Source of the DNA: Clostridium sp. CAG:768
GTDB lineage: Bacteria > Cyanobacteriota > Vampirovibrionia > Gastranaerophilales > Gastranaerophilaceae
DNA length: 64,000 nt
Assembly: GCA_000437435.1 (NCBI GenBank)
Contig: FR899623.1
Span: 128,711 to 192,710 of the forward strand
Reading direction: 5' to 3'
The first letter of the stretch is position 1. Each line of letters begins with the position of its first letter. The notes beneath the pieces were generated by a model. That model did no database searches, was not told the origin of the DNA, and worked only from the letters and a program-made list of their open reading frames with translations. Of the stretch, positions 53,011 to 61,518 are shown one piece after another. A program made the translations under genes and the position numbers.

Positions 53011-54006
53011 TTAATCTTTAGTTGGCAAATATGATTGCGGATAGTTATAATCTTCTTTAAATCCAAGATGTCTATACATTTTTAAGGCTTGGAAATTGTT
53101 AGTTTCAGTTGTTGTATTCACTTCTGTAATCGGTTTTATTCCATTATCAGCCATTTCAATAAGTTTTTCTACGGATTTTTTCAACATATGTTTTGATAAT
53201 CCTTTACCTTGATGTTCTTTTCTTATTGAAACTATAGGGATATTAGCGATTCTACCGCCTGTAAGGTTCATAAAACAGAAGCCTACTGGAATATTGTTAT
53301 ATAACATAACAGTTGTTGCTTCAGGTAAAAATTCTGCATATATATTTTTTACAATTTTAGAAATTATATCACGTGTTCCTTCGATTGTTTTAAATCTTGG
53401 ATCAAATAGTGCGTCTGCAGATGTTTCAAAGCCTTCTTGAACAACTTCTACTGCATCTTCAAAATATTTATCCTGCCAGTCTACAAGTCTGTATTCATTG
53501 TCAAGTTGAGAAAGTTGAGTAGTTTTTAGTATTTCTCTAGAATTTGTACCTGCCATCATAAATCTTAAAACTGCAATTCCTACGAATTTAAATCCATATC
53601 TTGCAATATCTCCGATTAAATTCTTTTGCGAACCTAACATAGGGTAGCATACGATTTTGTCTAATCTTTCAGCTTTTGTTAGTTCTAAGAATTTTTTTAT
53701 CAAATACATTGCGCGTTCTACCATATTTTCCATTTTGAATGAATGAATTATATTCAGCTCAATAGCTTCAGATATAGCAGTTGTGTATACCAAAAATGCT
53801 ACAGGAATTGTATTATCATATAGAACAAGGCAGTCGATTAAATTCTTTTCAACAGCATCTGTAAAGCCCTCAAAATCTAATGGTTCAAGTTCAAAATTGT
53901 ATTCTGTAACTGCACGATCTCTAAAATCATTGTATACAGTAGCAAAAGCTTTGTAATCATTTGAGGTTAATAATCGGGCTTCAAAGTTGTTGTTTTCGTC
54001 AGTCAT
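53011..54006 (-). CDS. Tandem GNAT-family acetyltransferase
   Basis: A 331-residue protein with two GNAT-like halves. The N-terminal half (about 5-160) is degenerate. The C-terminal half (about 165-320) has the acetyl-CoA loop IVSIRKEHQGKGLSKHMLKK (R/Q-x-x-G-x-G/A type) and TTETNNFQALKMYRHLGF, the typical last motif. Acceptor unknown. It lies 46 bp after ribBA on the same strand but is probably independent. Confidence 0.78.
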   Translation of the reverse strand: MTDENNNFEARLLTSNDYKAFATVYNDFRDRAVTEYNFELEPLDFEGFTDAVEKNLIDCLVLYDNTIPVAFLVYTTAISEAIELNIIHSFKMENMVERAMYLIKKFLELTKAERLDKIVCYPMLGSQKNLIGDIARYGFKFVGIAVLRFMMAGTNSREILKTTQLSQLDNEYRLVDWQDKYFEDAVEVVQEGFETSADALFDPRFKTIEGTRDIISKIVKNIYAEFLPEATTVMLYNNIPVGFCFMNLTGGRIANIPIVSIRKEHQGKGLSKHMLKKSVEKLIEMADNGIKPITEVNTTTETNNFQALKMYRHLGFKEDYNYPQSYLPTKD

Positions 54007-54052
54007 TTTCTTAATTCCTTGTTACTCTATTTCCTGTTACAAATTATGATGA

Positions 54053-55261
54053 TTAAATCATATGATGCATTTTATCTTTTTTAGTTTCCATATAACGTTT
54101 ATTATATTTATTTATAAACGGCGGTATTTTTACTATATCATGTACAGTTAATCCGTAACCATTCAAACCGACGATTTTTTTAGGATTATTAGTAATTAAG
54201 TTGAAATTGTTAAAACCTAAATCTCTAATTATTTGTGCACCCATGCCGTAATCTCTTAAATCAGGTTTGAAACCTAAAGACACATTTGCTTCTACTGTAT
54301 CTTGACCTTCTTCTTGAAGATGGTAGGCTTTAATTTTGTTAATTATACCTATTCCTCTGCCTTCATGACCTTTCATGTAAACAAGAGCACCTTTGCCATA
54401 TTCGTTAATCATTTCAAGTGCGCTGTGTAATTGGTAGTTGCAATCACATTTTAAGCTATGGAAAATATCACCTGTCAGACATTCGCTGTGCACTCTTATT
54501 AGAGGAATTTTGTCAGAGCCGTCATCTTTTACTAATGCAACGCTTTCTTGACCTGTCATGTGATTTACGTATCCGTAAATTTCGAATTCTCCAAATTGTG
54601 TTGGAAGATGAGCTTCAGCTTCGCGAGTTACAATTTTTTCTGATTTTAAACGGTATGCGATTAATTCGGCAACAGAAATGAACTTAATTCCATGTTTTTG
54701 CGCAAATTCATATAATTCATCACGTTTTGCCATATGTCCGTCTTTTCCCATAATTTCGCACATTGGGCCTGCAGGGATATGTCCGCATAATTTTGCTAAA
54801 TCAACAACAGCTTCAGTATGACCTGTACGAGTCAGAACTCCGCCTTTTCTTGCAACACAAGGGAATAAGTGCCCCGGACGTCTCAAGTCAGACGGTTGAG
54901 CGTCAGGTGCAAGACAAACTTCTATTGTCTTTGCTCTATCGAATGCTGAAATTCCAGTTGTTACGCCATATTTTTCATGAGCATCAATGCTTACTGTAAA
55001 AGCTGTTCTCATACTTTCTGTATTTTGTTCTACCATTTGGTGAAGCTGCATTTTTTCTGCAATTTCAGGAGCAATTGCAAGACAGATAAGTCCTTTTGCA
55101 TTTTCAGCCATGAATTTTATAATTTCAGGAGTGACCATTTGTCCTGAGCAAATTAAGTCCCCTTCGTTTTCTCTATCTTCATCGTCTGCTACGATAATCA
55201 TTTTGCCGTTTTTAAAGTCTTCTAGAGCAGATTCTATGCTATCAAATTTAAAATTTTCCAT
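54053..55261 (-). CDS. ribBA: Bifunctional DHBP synthase / GTP cyclohydrolase II
   Basis: A 402-residue riboflavin enzyme. The N-terminal DHBP synthase (about 1-200) has ADDEDRENEGDLI and FDRAKTIEVCL. The C-terminal GTP cyclohydrolase II (about 205-400) has VHSECLTGDIFHSLKCDC (three zinc Cys), YMKGHEGRGIGI and LRDYGMGAQII. Both active sites look intact. It starts 1 bp after the riboflavin synthase stop, giving a ribE-ribBA operon. ribD and ribH are not in the window. Confidence 0.94.
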   Translation of the reverse strand: MENFKFDSIESALEDFKNGKMIIVADDEDRENEGDLICSGQMVTPEIIKFMAENAKGLICLAIAPEIAEKMQLHQMVEQNTESMRTAFTVSIDAHEKYGVTTGISAFDRAKTIEVCLAPDAQPSDLRRPGHLFPCVARKGGVLTRTGHTEAVVDLAKLCGHIPAGPMCEIMGKDGHMAKRDELYEFAQKHGIKFISVAELIAYRLKSEKIVTREAEAHLPTQFGEFEIYGYVNHMTGQESVALVKDDGSDKIPLIRVHSECLTGDIFHSLKCDCNYQLHSALEMINEYGKGALVYMKGHEGRGIGIINKIKAYHLQEEGQDTVEANVSLGFKPDLRDYGMGAQIIRDLGFNNFNLITNNPKKIVGLNGYGLTVHDIVKIPPFINKYNKRYMETKKDKMHHMI

Positions 55262-55262
55262 T

Positions 55263-55856
55263 TTACATAAACCCGTTTTCTTTCAAAAAATCTTCTGTAA
55301 TATTATTATTTTTCGTTGATAAAAATTTTTCAACATACCTGCCTAAAATATCAGTTTCAATATTCACCAAATCTCCGATTTTTAAATATTTTAGGTTGGT
55401 ATTTTCTAATGTATGTGGGATAATTGCAACACTGAAAGTATTATTTTGGTTTTTAGAGACAGTTAAGCTAACCCCGTTAACGGTAATTGAGCCTTTGTAG
55501 ACAATGTATTTATCTAATTCTTTTGGTACTTCAAAAGTCATATCACCTAAGTACTTTCCTGTTCCGTCAATGTGTCCTTGTACAATATGACCGCCCATTC
55601 TCGTTTGTGGGGTAAGTGCTCTTTCTAGATTTACGCATTCACCTGTTTTAAAGCCTTTTGTAATTTTTAAAGTTTCAGCACTTACATCAGCGCTGAAAGA
55701 ATTAGAACTCATTGCAACAACTGTTTGACAGCAACCGTCAATCGCTATGCTGTCACCGATTTGGGTATTTTCTAGAACCTTTGAGCATTCAACGATAAGT
55801 TTGTGTCCGTCAAAACTTTTTATAAATCCTGTTTCTTCTACAATCCCTGTAAACAT
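55263..55856 (-). CDS. ribE: Riboflavin synthase alpha subunit
   Basis: A 197-residue enzyme with two tandem lumazine-binding halves: MFTGIVEETGFIKS with DSIAIDGCCQTVV, then MGGHIVQGHIDGTG with ITVNGVSLTVS. It dismutates 6,7-dimethyl-8-ribityllumazine to riboflavin. Full length. First gene of the ribE-ribBA unit. I saw no FMN riboswitch in the 88 bp upstream, which is shared with the tpiA promoter region. Confidence 0.92.
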   Translation of the reverse strand: MFTGIVEETGFIKSFDGHKLIVECSKVLENTQIGDSIAIDGCCQTVVAMSSNSFSADVSAETLKITKGFKTGECVNLERALTPQTRMGGHIVQGHIDGTGKYLGDMTFEVPKELDKYIVYKGSITVNGVSLTVSKNQNNTFSVAIIPHTLENTNLKYLKIGDLVNIETDILGRYVEKFLSTKNNNITEDFLKENGFM

Positions 55857-55879
55857 AAATTTATTTTAACATGAAAAAA

Positions 55880-55907
55880 TTGCAATAAAATATTTTCCTC
55901 ATATAAT
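55880..55907 (+). promoter_or_regulatory. tpiA promoter
   Basis: TTGCAA (55880-55885), 16-bp spacer, TATAAT (55902-55907). Confidence 0.6.
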
Positions 55908-55944
55908 TGAACATGTTAAATGTTTTAAAAAAGGAGAGAATATT

Positions 55945-56739
55945 ATGTCTAGAAAACCTATTATTGCAGGAAACTGGAAAATGAATTTATGCCGTTCAGA
56001 AGCTAAAGAAGTTTTTGAAGGTATTAAAAATTTCGTAAAAGATTATACAGCACAAGAATTACCTACAGTAGTAATTGCTCCTGTATTTACATCAATTGCA
56101 GCAGTAGAAGCTGTAAGATGTGATTGCGGTTGTGGCGGTAACAAAATTTCTATCGCTGGTCAAAACTGCCACTGGGAAAAATCAGGTGCTTATACTGGTG
56201 AAATTTCTGTTGAAATGTTGAAAGATGCAGGTTGTGATTACGTAATTATCGGTCACTCTGAAAGAAGACAATATTTCTCAGAAACTGATGAAATGATTAA
56301 CAAAAAAGCAAAAGCTATTTTAGCTGGCGGATTAATTCCTATTATCTGCTGCGGTGAAACATTAGAACAAAGAGAAGCTGGTGTTACAGATAAACATATC
56401 GCATCTCAAATCAAAGCAGCATTAGAAGGTATTTCTTCAGAAGATGTTGCAAAATCAGTTATTGCATACGAACCAATTTGGGCTATCGGAACTGGTAAAA
56501 CTTGTGATGCTGATGAAGCTAACAGAGTAATCGCTATGATCAGAAATGTCGTAAAAGAAGTTGCAGGTGCTTCTGCTGCTGATGCTATCAGAATTCTTTA
56601 CGGTGGATCTGTTAAACCTTCTACAATTGAAGAACAAATGTCTAAATCAGATATCGATGGTGCTTTAATTGGTGGAGCTTCATTAAAAGCTGACAGCTTA
56701 AACGAAATTATTGAAAAAACTATGAAATTAATGAAATAG
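55945..56739 (+). CDS. tpiA: Triosephosphate isomerase
   Basis: A 264-residue TIM: substrate-binding GNWKMN (Lys about 13), catalytic His in IIGHSERRQYF (about 105), catalytic Glu in AYEPIWAIGTGK (about 180) and ILYGGSVKP. A short Cys-rich insert (CDCGCGGNK, about 61-69) is longer than in standard TIMs. Strong AAAGGAGAG site. Ends at an intrinsic terminator. Confidence 0.95.
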   Translation: MSRKPIIAGNWKMNLCRSEAKEVFEGIKNFVKDYTAQELPTVVIAPVFTSIAAVEAVRCDCGCGGNKISIAGQNCHWEKSGAYTGEISVEMLKDAGCDYVIIGHSERRQYFSETDEMINKKAKAILAGGLIPIICCGETLEQREAGVTDKHIASQIKAALEGISSEDVAKSVIAYEPIWAIGTGKTCDADEANRVIAMIRNVVKEVAGASAADAIRILYGGSVKPSTIEEQMSKSDIDGALIGGASLKADSLNEIIEKTMKLMK

Positions 56740-56763
56740 TTTTTGATAATTAAAAAATTAATT

Positions 56764-56795
56764 AGGACAGGAGTTTTTTAATCCTGTCCTTTTTC
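56764..56795 (+). terminator. Intrinsic terminator after tpiA
   Basis: AGGACAGGA (56764-56772) and TCCTGTCCT (56782-56790), followed by T residues. Confidence 0.85.
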
Positions 56796-56854
56796 ATGAT
56801 ATATGTTATATGTATAAAATGTTATTAAAATAATAATAAATATTATTGAATAAT

Positions 56855-57240
56855 TTATCTCCGATGGGTCTTCCAGACAGGGGAACTTTTTATGGAAAAA
56901 GTTCCACAAAACCACCCACACGCTTCATTTGCTAATAACTTGTAATGGCTCAACTTAAATAGGCTTAACTCGCTAACGCTCAAACAAAAGCCTATTTGAA
57001 AATTGTTTCGCCAACAATTATTGCTCATTCCGCTATTGTGGGGAATCAATTAATCACTACTTAACGAAATAATAACAGAGCAGACATTGTTTGAACGAAG
57101 TGAGTTTGTCTGCTTTAAATTGAGTTTAGTAGTGATTAAACGGTTAGCGTGTTTTCTTTTCTTATGTATATTCTTTTCTTTTGCATCGCAACAAAAGAAA
57201 AGAATATACAACAATAAAATTAATTGATTAGATTCGCATA
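56855..57240. repeat. Hairpin-rich structured intergenic element
   Basis: About 390 bp without a credible gene but full of perfect inverted repeats: 56882-56891/56896-56905 (10 bp); 56957-56966/56988-56997 (10 bp); 57050-57061/57128-57139 (12 bp); 57080-57086/57107-57113 (7 bp); 57166-57183/57192-57209 (18 bp, 8-nt loop); and 57044-57054/57219-57229 (11 bp, enclosing the rest). The third and last pairs compete for 57050-57054. It looks like a degenerate interspersed repeat or a structured RNA. Confidence 0.6.
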
Positions 57241-57327
57241 ACATATATTATGTTATAAAATTGACAATATATTTGCTTTTATTTTATAATTTAATATACT
57301 TGTTAAAGGAAGTAAAAGGAGTGTGAA

Positions 57328-57579
57328 ATGGCACAACAATTTAATGCTCAAAATATAAAAAAAAGAATTTCAGTTTTAGTATTTTTAAAAGGTTCCACAG
57401 CACCTTTAGTTTTATATGTTGAAAAACCTGAAGAACTTTATGCTGAATTACAACAAGCAATGAAAAGTCCTGCTGCAACTTTAATTGAAAAAGATACATT
57501 AGGACCTTTGAAAAAAGTTTGCTTTATCTCTAATCAAGTAGCAGCTTTAGCAATACAAGAAGAACAATACGTAGGATAA
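57328..57579 (+). CDS. Small conserved hypothetical protein
   Basis: An 83-residue protein with a beta-alpha pattern (KRISVLVFLKGSTAPLVLYVE, PEELYAELQQAM, PLKKVCFISNQVAALAIQEE). It has no known motif or membrane segment. It is the first gene of the run that leads through yceD, rpmF and the fatty-acid genes, 8 bp before yceD, with a TTGACA-like -35 near 57262. It may bind a protein or small molecule (unknown). Confidence 0.6.
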   Translation: MAQQFNAQNIKKRISVLVFLKGSTAPLVLYVEKPEELYAELQQAMKSPAATLIEKDTLGPLKKVCFISNQVAALAIQEEQYVG

Positions 57580-57587
57580 AATATCAA

Positions 57588-58076
57588 ATGGATTACAAAA
57601 TTTCTATAGAAGAACTTGAGAATAGCTCTAGTAAGACTCTTGAATTTCATTTCGAAGATAAAATTGAAGGGTTAAATTGTGTTACTCCAATAAGTTCTGA
57701 TTTAGAAATAAAATCTTTAGGTGAATTTATCGAAGTCACAGGAAATGTTAAAGGAATTGTTAAACTTGAATGCGATTTATGTTTGAAAGAATTTGATTAT
57801 GAACTCGATTTTTTAATTGATGAAATGTTTGCAAAAGATAAGCTCCTAGAGGATTACGGACAAGAATTTGAGTTGAGAGACGGACAGTTTGTAACAGATC
57901 TTGATGGCGCAGATGAAATTGATATTTATGACTTATTGTATCAATCTGTAATATTAAATTTACCAAATAAGAAAGTTTGTGGTATAAATTGTAATGGGGA
58001 TAAATTTTTAAAAGAAGAAAATTTATCCGATCCGAGATTAGATGTTTTTAAAAATATCAAAATCGAAGGGAAATAA
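57588..58076 (+). CDS. YceD/DUF177 family protein
   Basis: A 162-residue DUF177 protein: VKLECDLCLKEFDYELDFLIDEMF and the late ICGINCNGD-type Cys pair (KKVCGINCNG) are diagnostic. YceD precedes rpmF throughout bacteria and has been linked to 23S rRNA accumulation. The position directly before the L32 gene is the classic arrangement. Confidence 0.85.
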   Translation: MDYKISIEELENSSSKTLEFHFEDKIEGLNCVTPISSDLEIKSLGEFIEVTGNVKGIVKLECDLCLKEFDYELDFLIDEMFAKDKLLEDYGQEFELRDGQFVTDLDGADEIDIYDLLYQSVILNLPNKKVCGINCNGDKFLKEENLSDPRLDVFKNIKIEGK

Positions 58077-58117
58077 GAAATATAAGTAGTATAAGAAAAT
58101 AAAAAGGAAAAAGAAAA

Positions 58118-58444
58118 ATGGCAGTACCTAAGAAAAGAACAGGACACTCAGCACAAGGACACAGAAGAAGCAACTGGAAAGCAACAAAACCAGAAACTAC
58201 TAAATGCCCTAACTGCGGAGAAACAGTATTAACACACACAGTATGCACAGCTTGCGGAACATACAAAGGAAAACCTGTAAGCTTAAAAGACAGAGTTGAA
58301 GAAGAAGCAGTTAAAGAAGAAAAGAAACCTGCTAAAAAATCAACTAAAAAAGCGGAAAAAGTAGAAGAAGTTAAAGCAGAAGCAACTGAAGAAGTAAAAG
58401 AAGAAGCTCCTGCAGAAGAATCTGCTGAATCAGAAGAAAAATAG
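58118..58444 (+). CDS. rpmF: Ribosomal protein L32 with long charged tail
   Basis: A 108-residue L32. The first 60 residues are canonical: MAVPKKRTGHSAQGHRRS and a zinc-binding CPNCGETVLTHTVCTACG. About 48 extra residues of Lys/Glu/Ala-rich low complexity follow (KKPAKKSTKKAEKVEE, then an acidic end), nearly doubling the usual length. The tail is likely disordered. Ribosome-binding site AAAGGAAA. Confidence 0.93.
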   Translation: MAVPKKRTGHSAQGHRRSNWKATKPETTKCPNCGETVLTHTVCTACGTYKGKPVSLKDRVEEEAVKEEKKPAKKSTKKAEKVEEVKAEATEEVKEEAPAEESAESEEK

Positions 58445-58455
58445 ATTATAATATT

Positions 58456-58490
58456 ATAACTTGAATGGTTTTTAAAGCCATTCAAGTTAT
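58456..58490. other. Strong hairpin between rpmF and plsX, not a classical terminator
   Basis: ATAACTTGAATGG (58456-58468) and CCATTCAAGTTAT (58478-58490) form a perfect 13-bp stem, but on the plus strand it is followed by A residues rather than T. It may be an mRNA processing or stability element. Confidence 0.55.
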
Positions 58491-58537
58491 AAAAAAATAA
58501 AAACCGTTATTTTATATAAGACTTTGAGAGGGATAAG

Positions 58538-59596
58538 ATGACAAGAATAGCAATAGATGCAATGGGTGGCGATCATGCTCCACATGAAATAGTTGCAGGC
58601 GCAGTATGGGCAGCTAAAGAATATGGAGTTGCAATTGAGTTAGTAGGGAAACAAGATAGAATCGAGCAAGAACTCGATAAAATTTCTCATGAAGGATTTA
58701 TGACAGATTACGGTAAAGGCGGAGCAGCTAAATACCGTGTAAAAATTGATACTTCTAAACTTGATATTAAAATTACCCATGCTTCTGAAGTAATTGAAAT
58801 GGGTGAAGCTCCTGGACAAGCTATCCGTAAAAAGAAAAAGTCATCTATCGTTTTAGCTGTTGATGCTGTAGCTCAGGGAAGTTCTGATGCTGTTGTTGCA
58901 GCAGGATCTACAGGTGCTGCAATGGCATCAAGTTTATTTGGTTTAGGTAGAATCCCAGGTATTGATAGACCTGCTATTGCTGTTACTTTACCTACTATTA
59001 AAAAACCTATCGTTGTAATTGACGGTGGTGCAAACAGTAATTGTTCTCCAGAAATGTTGTATCAGTTTGCTATTATGGGTGCAACTTTCTCTAAAAACGT
59101 GTTAGGTATTGAACACCCTAGAGTTGGTGTTTTGAATATCGGTGAAGAAGCTGGAAAAGGTAATGAGTTAGCTCAAGCTACTTATAAATTGTTAGAAGCT
59201 CAACAAGATAAATTAAACTTTGTTGGAAATATTGAAGGAAAAGAAATTTTCTTGAGCGTTTGTGATGTTGTTGTATGTGACGGTTTCGTTGGTAACGTAG
59301 CATTGAAGGTTACTGAAGGAACATCTCAAATGTTATTTAGAATGTTGAAACAAGAATTTAAAGCTGATATTTTAGGAAAAATTATCGGTTTAATGGCAAA
59401 ACCTTTCATGAAAAGGATTTATACAAAAATTAATTATGAAGAATTCGGTGGCGCTTTATTGTTAGGCGTTAAGGGGATTACAGTAATCTCTCATGGTAGA
59501 AGTAAAGCATATGCAATTAAAAATGCCGTAAGAGTTGCAAAACACGCTGTAGAAACAGGCGTAAACGAAAAAATAGCTAAGTTTTATGAGGAATAA
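58538..59596 (+). CDS. plsX: Phosphate acyltransferase PlsX
   Basis: A 352-residue PlsX making acyl-phosphate from acyl-ACP for phospholipid synthesis. IAIDAMGGDHAPHEIV, VAAGSTGAAMAS, IDGGANSNC and VCDGFVGNVALK are family motifs. Full length. It lies 5 bp before fabH, in the usual plsX-fabH-fabD-fabG-acpP order. Confidence 0.95.
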   Translation: MTRIAIDAMGGDHAPHEIVAGAVWAAKEYGVAIELVGKQDRIEQELDKISHEGFMTDYGKGGAAKYRVKIDTSKLDIKITHASEVIEMGEAPGQAIRKKKKSSIVLAVDAVAQGSSDAVVAAGSTGAAMASSLFGLGRIPGIDRPAIAVTLPTIKKPIVVIDGGANSNCSPEMLYQFAIMGATFSKNVLGIEHPRVGVLNIGEEAGKGNELAQATYKLLEAQQDKLNFVGNIEGKEIFLSVCDVVVCDGFVGNVALKVTEGTSQMLFRMLKQEFKADILGKIIGLMAKPFMKRIYTKINYEEFGGALLLGVKGITVISHGRSKAYAIKNAVRVAKHAVETGVNEKIAKFYEE

Positions 59597-59601
59597 AATA
59601 T

Positions 59602-60612
59602 ATGACAGATAAATTAATTCCATTGAGAATTGCAGGGGTAGGATATAGTTTACCTGAAACAGTTATTACAAATGATGATTTAACAAAATTGTATGAAACA
59701 TCAGACGAATGGATTTATACCAGAACCGGTATTAAAGAAAGACGTGTTGTATCAGGTGAACAAAACGCTATTGATTTAGGATTTGAAGCAGCTCAAAGAG
59801 CTTTGGAAAAAGCTAAAATGAATCCTGATGATATTGATTTAATAGTTGCAGCATCTTCTGCTCCACCTGATTTATATCCGGCAATCGCTTGTCATATTCA
59901 TCAAAGATTAGGTATAAAAGCTCAAATTCCTGCATTTGATATTACAGCAGCATGCTCAGGATTAATTTATGGTTTAAGTATTGCAAGAGCTTATGTTGCA
60001 TCTGGAATGTACAAAAATATTTTGATTGTTGCAACTGATAATAATTCTCGTTTAGTAAATTGGGAAGACAGATCAACTTCAATTTTATTTGGTGACGGTG
60101 CTGGTGCAATGGTAGTTACTCAAGCTGAAGATGGTATTGATGATATTATCGCAATTGATATTAAAGCTGATGGTAACTATGGTAATTTAATTGAATTATC
60201 ATTTGATGGAAAAAATTGTCCTTTGGTTGAACAATATGAAGAAAAACCAAAAGGTATTAGAATGAATGGCCGTGGAGTATATACATTCGTTGCAAAAATT
60301 CTTCCTCATTATGTAGAAAATTTAATCACTAATGCAGGGTTAAAAGCAGAAGATATTGATTATCTAATTCCGCACCAAGCTAATATTAGAATTATTCAAG
60401 CTGTTCAAGAAAGATTGGGATATTCTGATGATAAAGTAGTTACAAATATTAAATACTATGGAAATACATCAGCAGCATCTATTCCTATTGCATTAGCAGA
60501 GAGCGTAGAAAAAGGTAATGTAAAATTAGGTACTACTGCTGTACTATGCGGTTTTGGCGCAGGTATGACTTGGGGCGGTGCAATTGTTAGACTAAGAGAA
60601 GGAATTTGTTAA
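59602..60612 (+). CDS. fabH: 3-oxoacyl-ACP synthase III (KAS III)
   Basis: A 336-residue initiating condensing enzyme of type II fatty-acid synthesis: TSDEWIYTRTGIKERR, active-site Cys in DITAACSGLIYG (about 116), His in IPHQANIRI (about 253) and Asn in YGNTSAASIP (about 283). Complete. A 33-codon reading frame overlaps its stop (TAATG). Confidence 0.95.
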   Translation: MTDKLIPLRIAGVGYSLPETVITNDDLTKLYETSDEWIYTRTGIKERRVVSGEQNAIDLGFEAAQRALEKAKMNPDDIDLIVAASSAPPDLYPAIACHIHQRLGIKAQIPAFDITAACSGLIYGLSIARAYVASGMYKNILIVATDNNSRLVNWEDRSTSILFGDGAGAMVVTQAEDGIDDIIAIDIKADGNYGNLIELSFDGKNCPLVEQYEEKPKGIRMNGRGVYTFVAKILPHYVENLITNAGLKAEDIDYLIPHQANIRIIQAVQERLGYSDDKVVTNIKYYGNTSAASIPIALAESVEKGNVKLGTTAVLCGFGAGMTWGGAIVRLREGIC

Positions 60613-60713
60613 TGGGTATTGTTTATAACCTTGAAACAATACGTTCTTGTAAAGAAAAACTTGGTCTTTTGAATGAAGATGTATTTACAAAATCTTCTGT
60701 AAAAAATGAATAA
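60612..60713 (+). CDS. Possible small protein (33 residues)
   Basis: An ATG overlapping the fabH stop (TAATG) opens 33 codons (MGIVYNLETIRSCKEKLG at the start) to a TAA at 60711-60713. Translational coupling is possible, but no family is recognisable, and it could be chance or a remnant. Confidence 0.3.
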   Translation: MGIVYNLETIRSCKEKLGLLNEDVFTKSSVKNE

Positions 60714-60785
60714 TTAAATAAATTTCCTAAAAAAGTTTTATAAAACTTAATAATATATAAAAAATATAGCAATTTTATATCAATA

Positions 60786-60826
60786 AAAGACTTTATTAAA
60801 GTATAAGTTTAATAAAGTCTTTTTGT
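60786..60826 (+). terminator. Intrinsic terminator after fabH
   Basis: AAAGACTTTATTAAA (60786-60800) and TTTAATAAAGTCTTT (60808-60822) form a perfect 15-bp stem followed by T residues. It splits the fatty-acid cluster into two transcription units. Confidence 0.75.
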
Positions 60827-60840
60827 TGAAAGGAGAATAT

Positions 60841-61395
60841 ATGGGTTTTCTATCTATTAATAAAATTATAGGACCTCAAGAGAACAATCATACAAATAGT
60901 ACTAATAGTGTTACAAATCAAAATCTTAATTCTGTTTTTACAAAAGGTAAGTATAATATTACTTCTAAACCTACTAATGTAATAGATGTTAATAACGAAG
61001 AAGATGCTATTAAAACTCTTTTAAATAATCAACAGCAAAATCAAGAAAAATTAAAATTAGATAGAGAATTTAATCAATTGAAAGAAACTCTTTTGGAAAA
61101 TAGTAAAATTACAAAACGAGAAGATCCTAAACTTGGGACTTGTTATAGTTGCAGAGGCCATGAAACTAATATGAGAGGAAGGCAAGGAGCAATTGATTTA
61201 GCTGCACTTGCATTAAGAGATTTAGTTGATGGAAAAAAAGAATATCTTGAGCTATCAAAGAAAAATAAGAAAGATTTAACAGATGATCAGCTTTTACAAA
61301 TGTTCAGTTATGAACAAACATTAAAATCAATGCAGTTGACTATTGATAATAATGGTAATCTTGTAAATATTGAAAATTGCGAATATAGTTATTAA
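60841..61395 (+). CDS. Hypothetical protein with CxxC-like motif
   Basis: A 184-residue protein starting at ATG 60841 (AAAGGAG 6 nt upstream). The first 75 residues are Asn/Gln/Ser-rich and probably disordered. The centre has LGTCYSCRGHETNMRGRQGA, a Cys pair with His that could bind metal. The C-terminus is helical. It resembles lineage-specific proteins with MGFLSI-type starts. It is flanked by terminators, so it is a separate insertion within the fab cluster. Function unknown. Confidence 0.6.
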   Translation: MGFLSINKIIGPQENNHTNSTNSVTNQNLNSVFTKGKYNITSKPTNVIDVNNEEDAIKTLLNNQQQNQEKLKLDREFNQLKETLLENSKITKREDPKLGTCYSCRGHETNMRGRQGAIDLAALALRDLVDGKKEYLELSKKNKKDLTDDQLLQMFSYEQTLKSMQLTIDNNGNLVNIENCEYSY

Positions 61396-61427
61396 ATATT
61401 CTTTATTTAATAATTTAATAATTTAAT

Positions 61428-61460
61428 AAAGGCATACATTTTGTATGTCTTTATTATTGT
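61428..61460 (+). terminator. Intrinsic terminator-like hairpin
   Basis: TAATAAAGGCATAC and GTATGTCTTTATTA (one G-T pair) around a short T-rich loop, between the hypothetical gene and fabD. Confidence 0.6.
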
Positions 61461-61518
61461 TGTAATTTTAGGGTGTTTGTATTATAATTTATACATAATT
61501 AAAAGAGAGGGATATGAT

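Noticed and set aside
56855..57244. Two minus-strand open frames of about 64 codons
   Set aside because: They run through strong hairpins and repeats with no recognisable protein character. The DNA is better explained as a structured repeat.
58456..58490. Intrinsic terminator between rpmF and plsX
   Set aside because: A perfect stem but no T run after it on either strand, so kept only as a hairpin.
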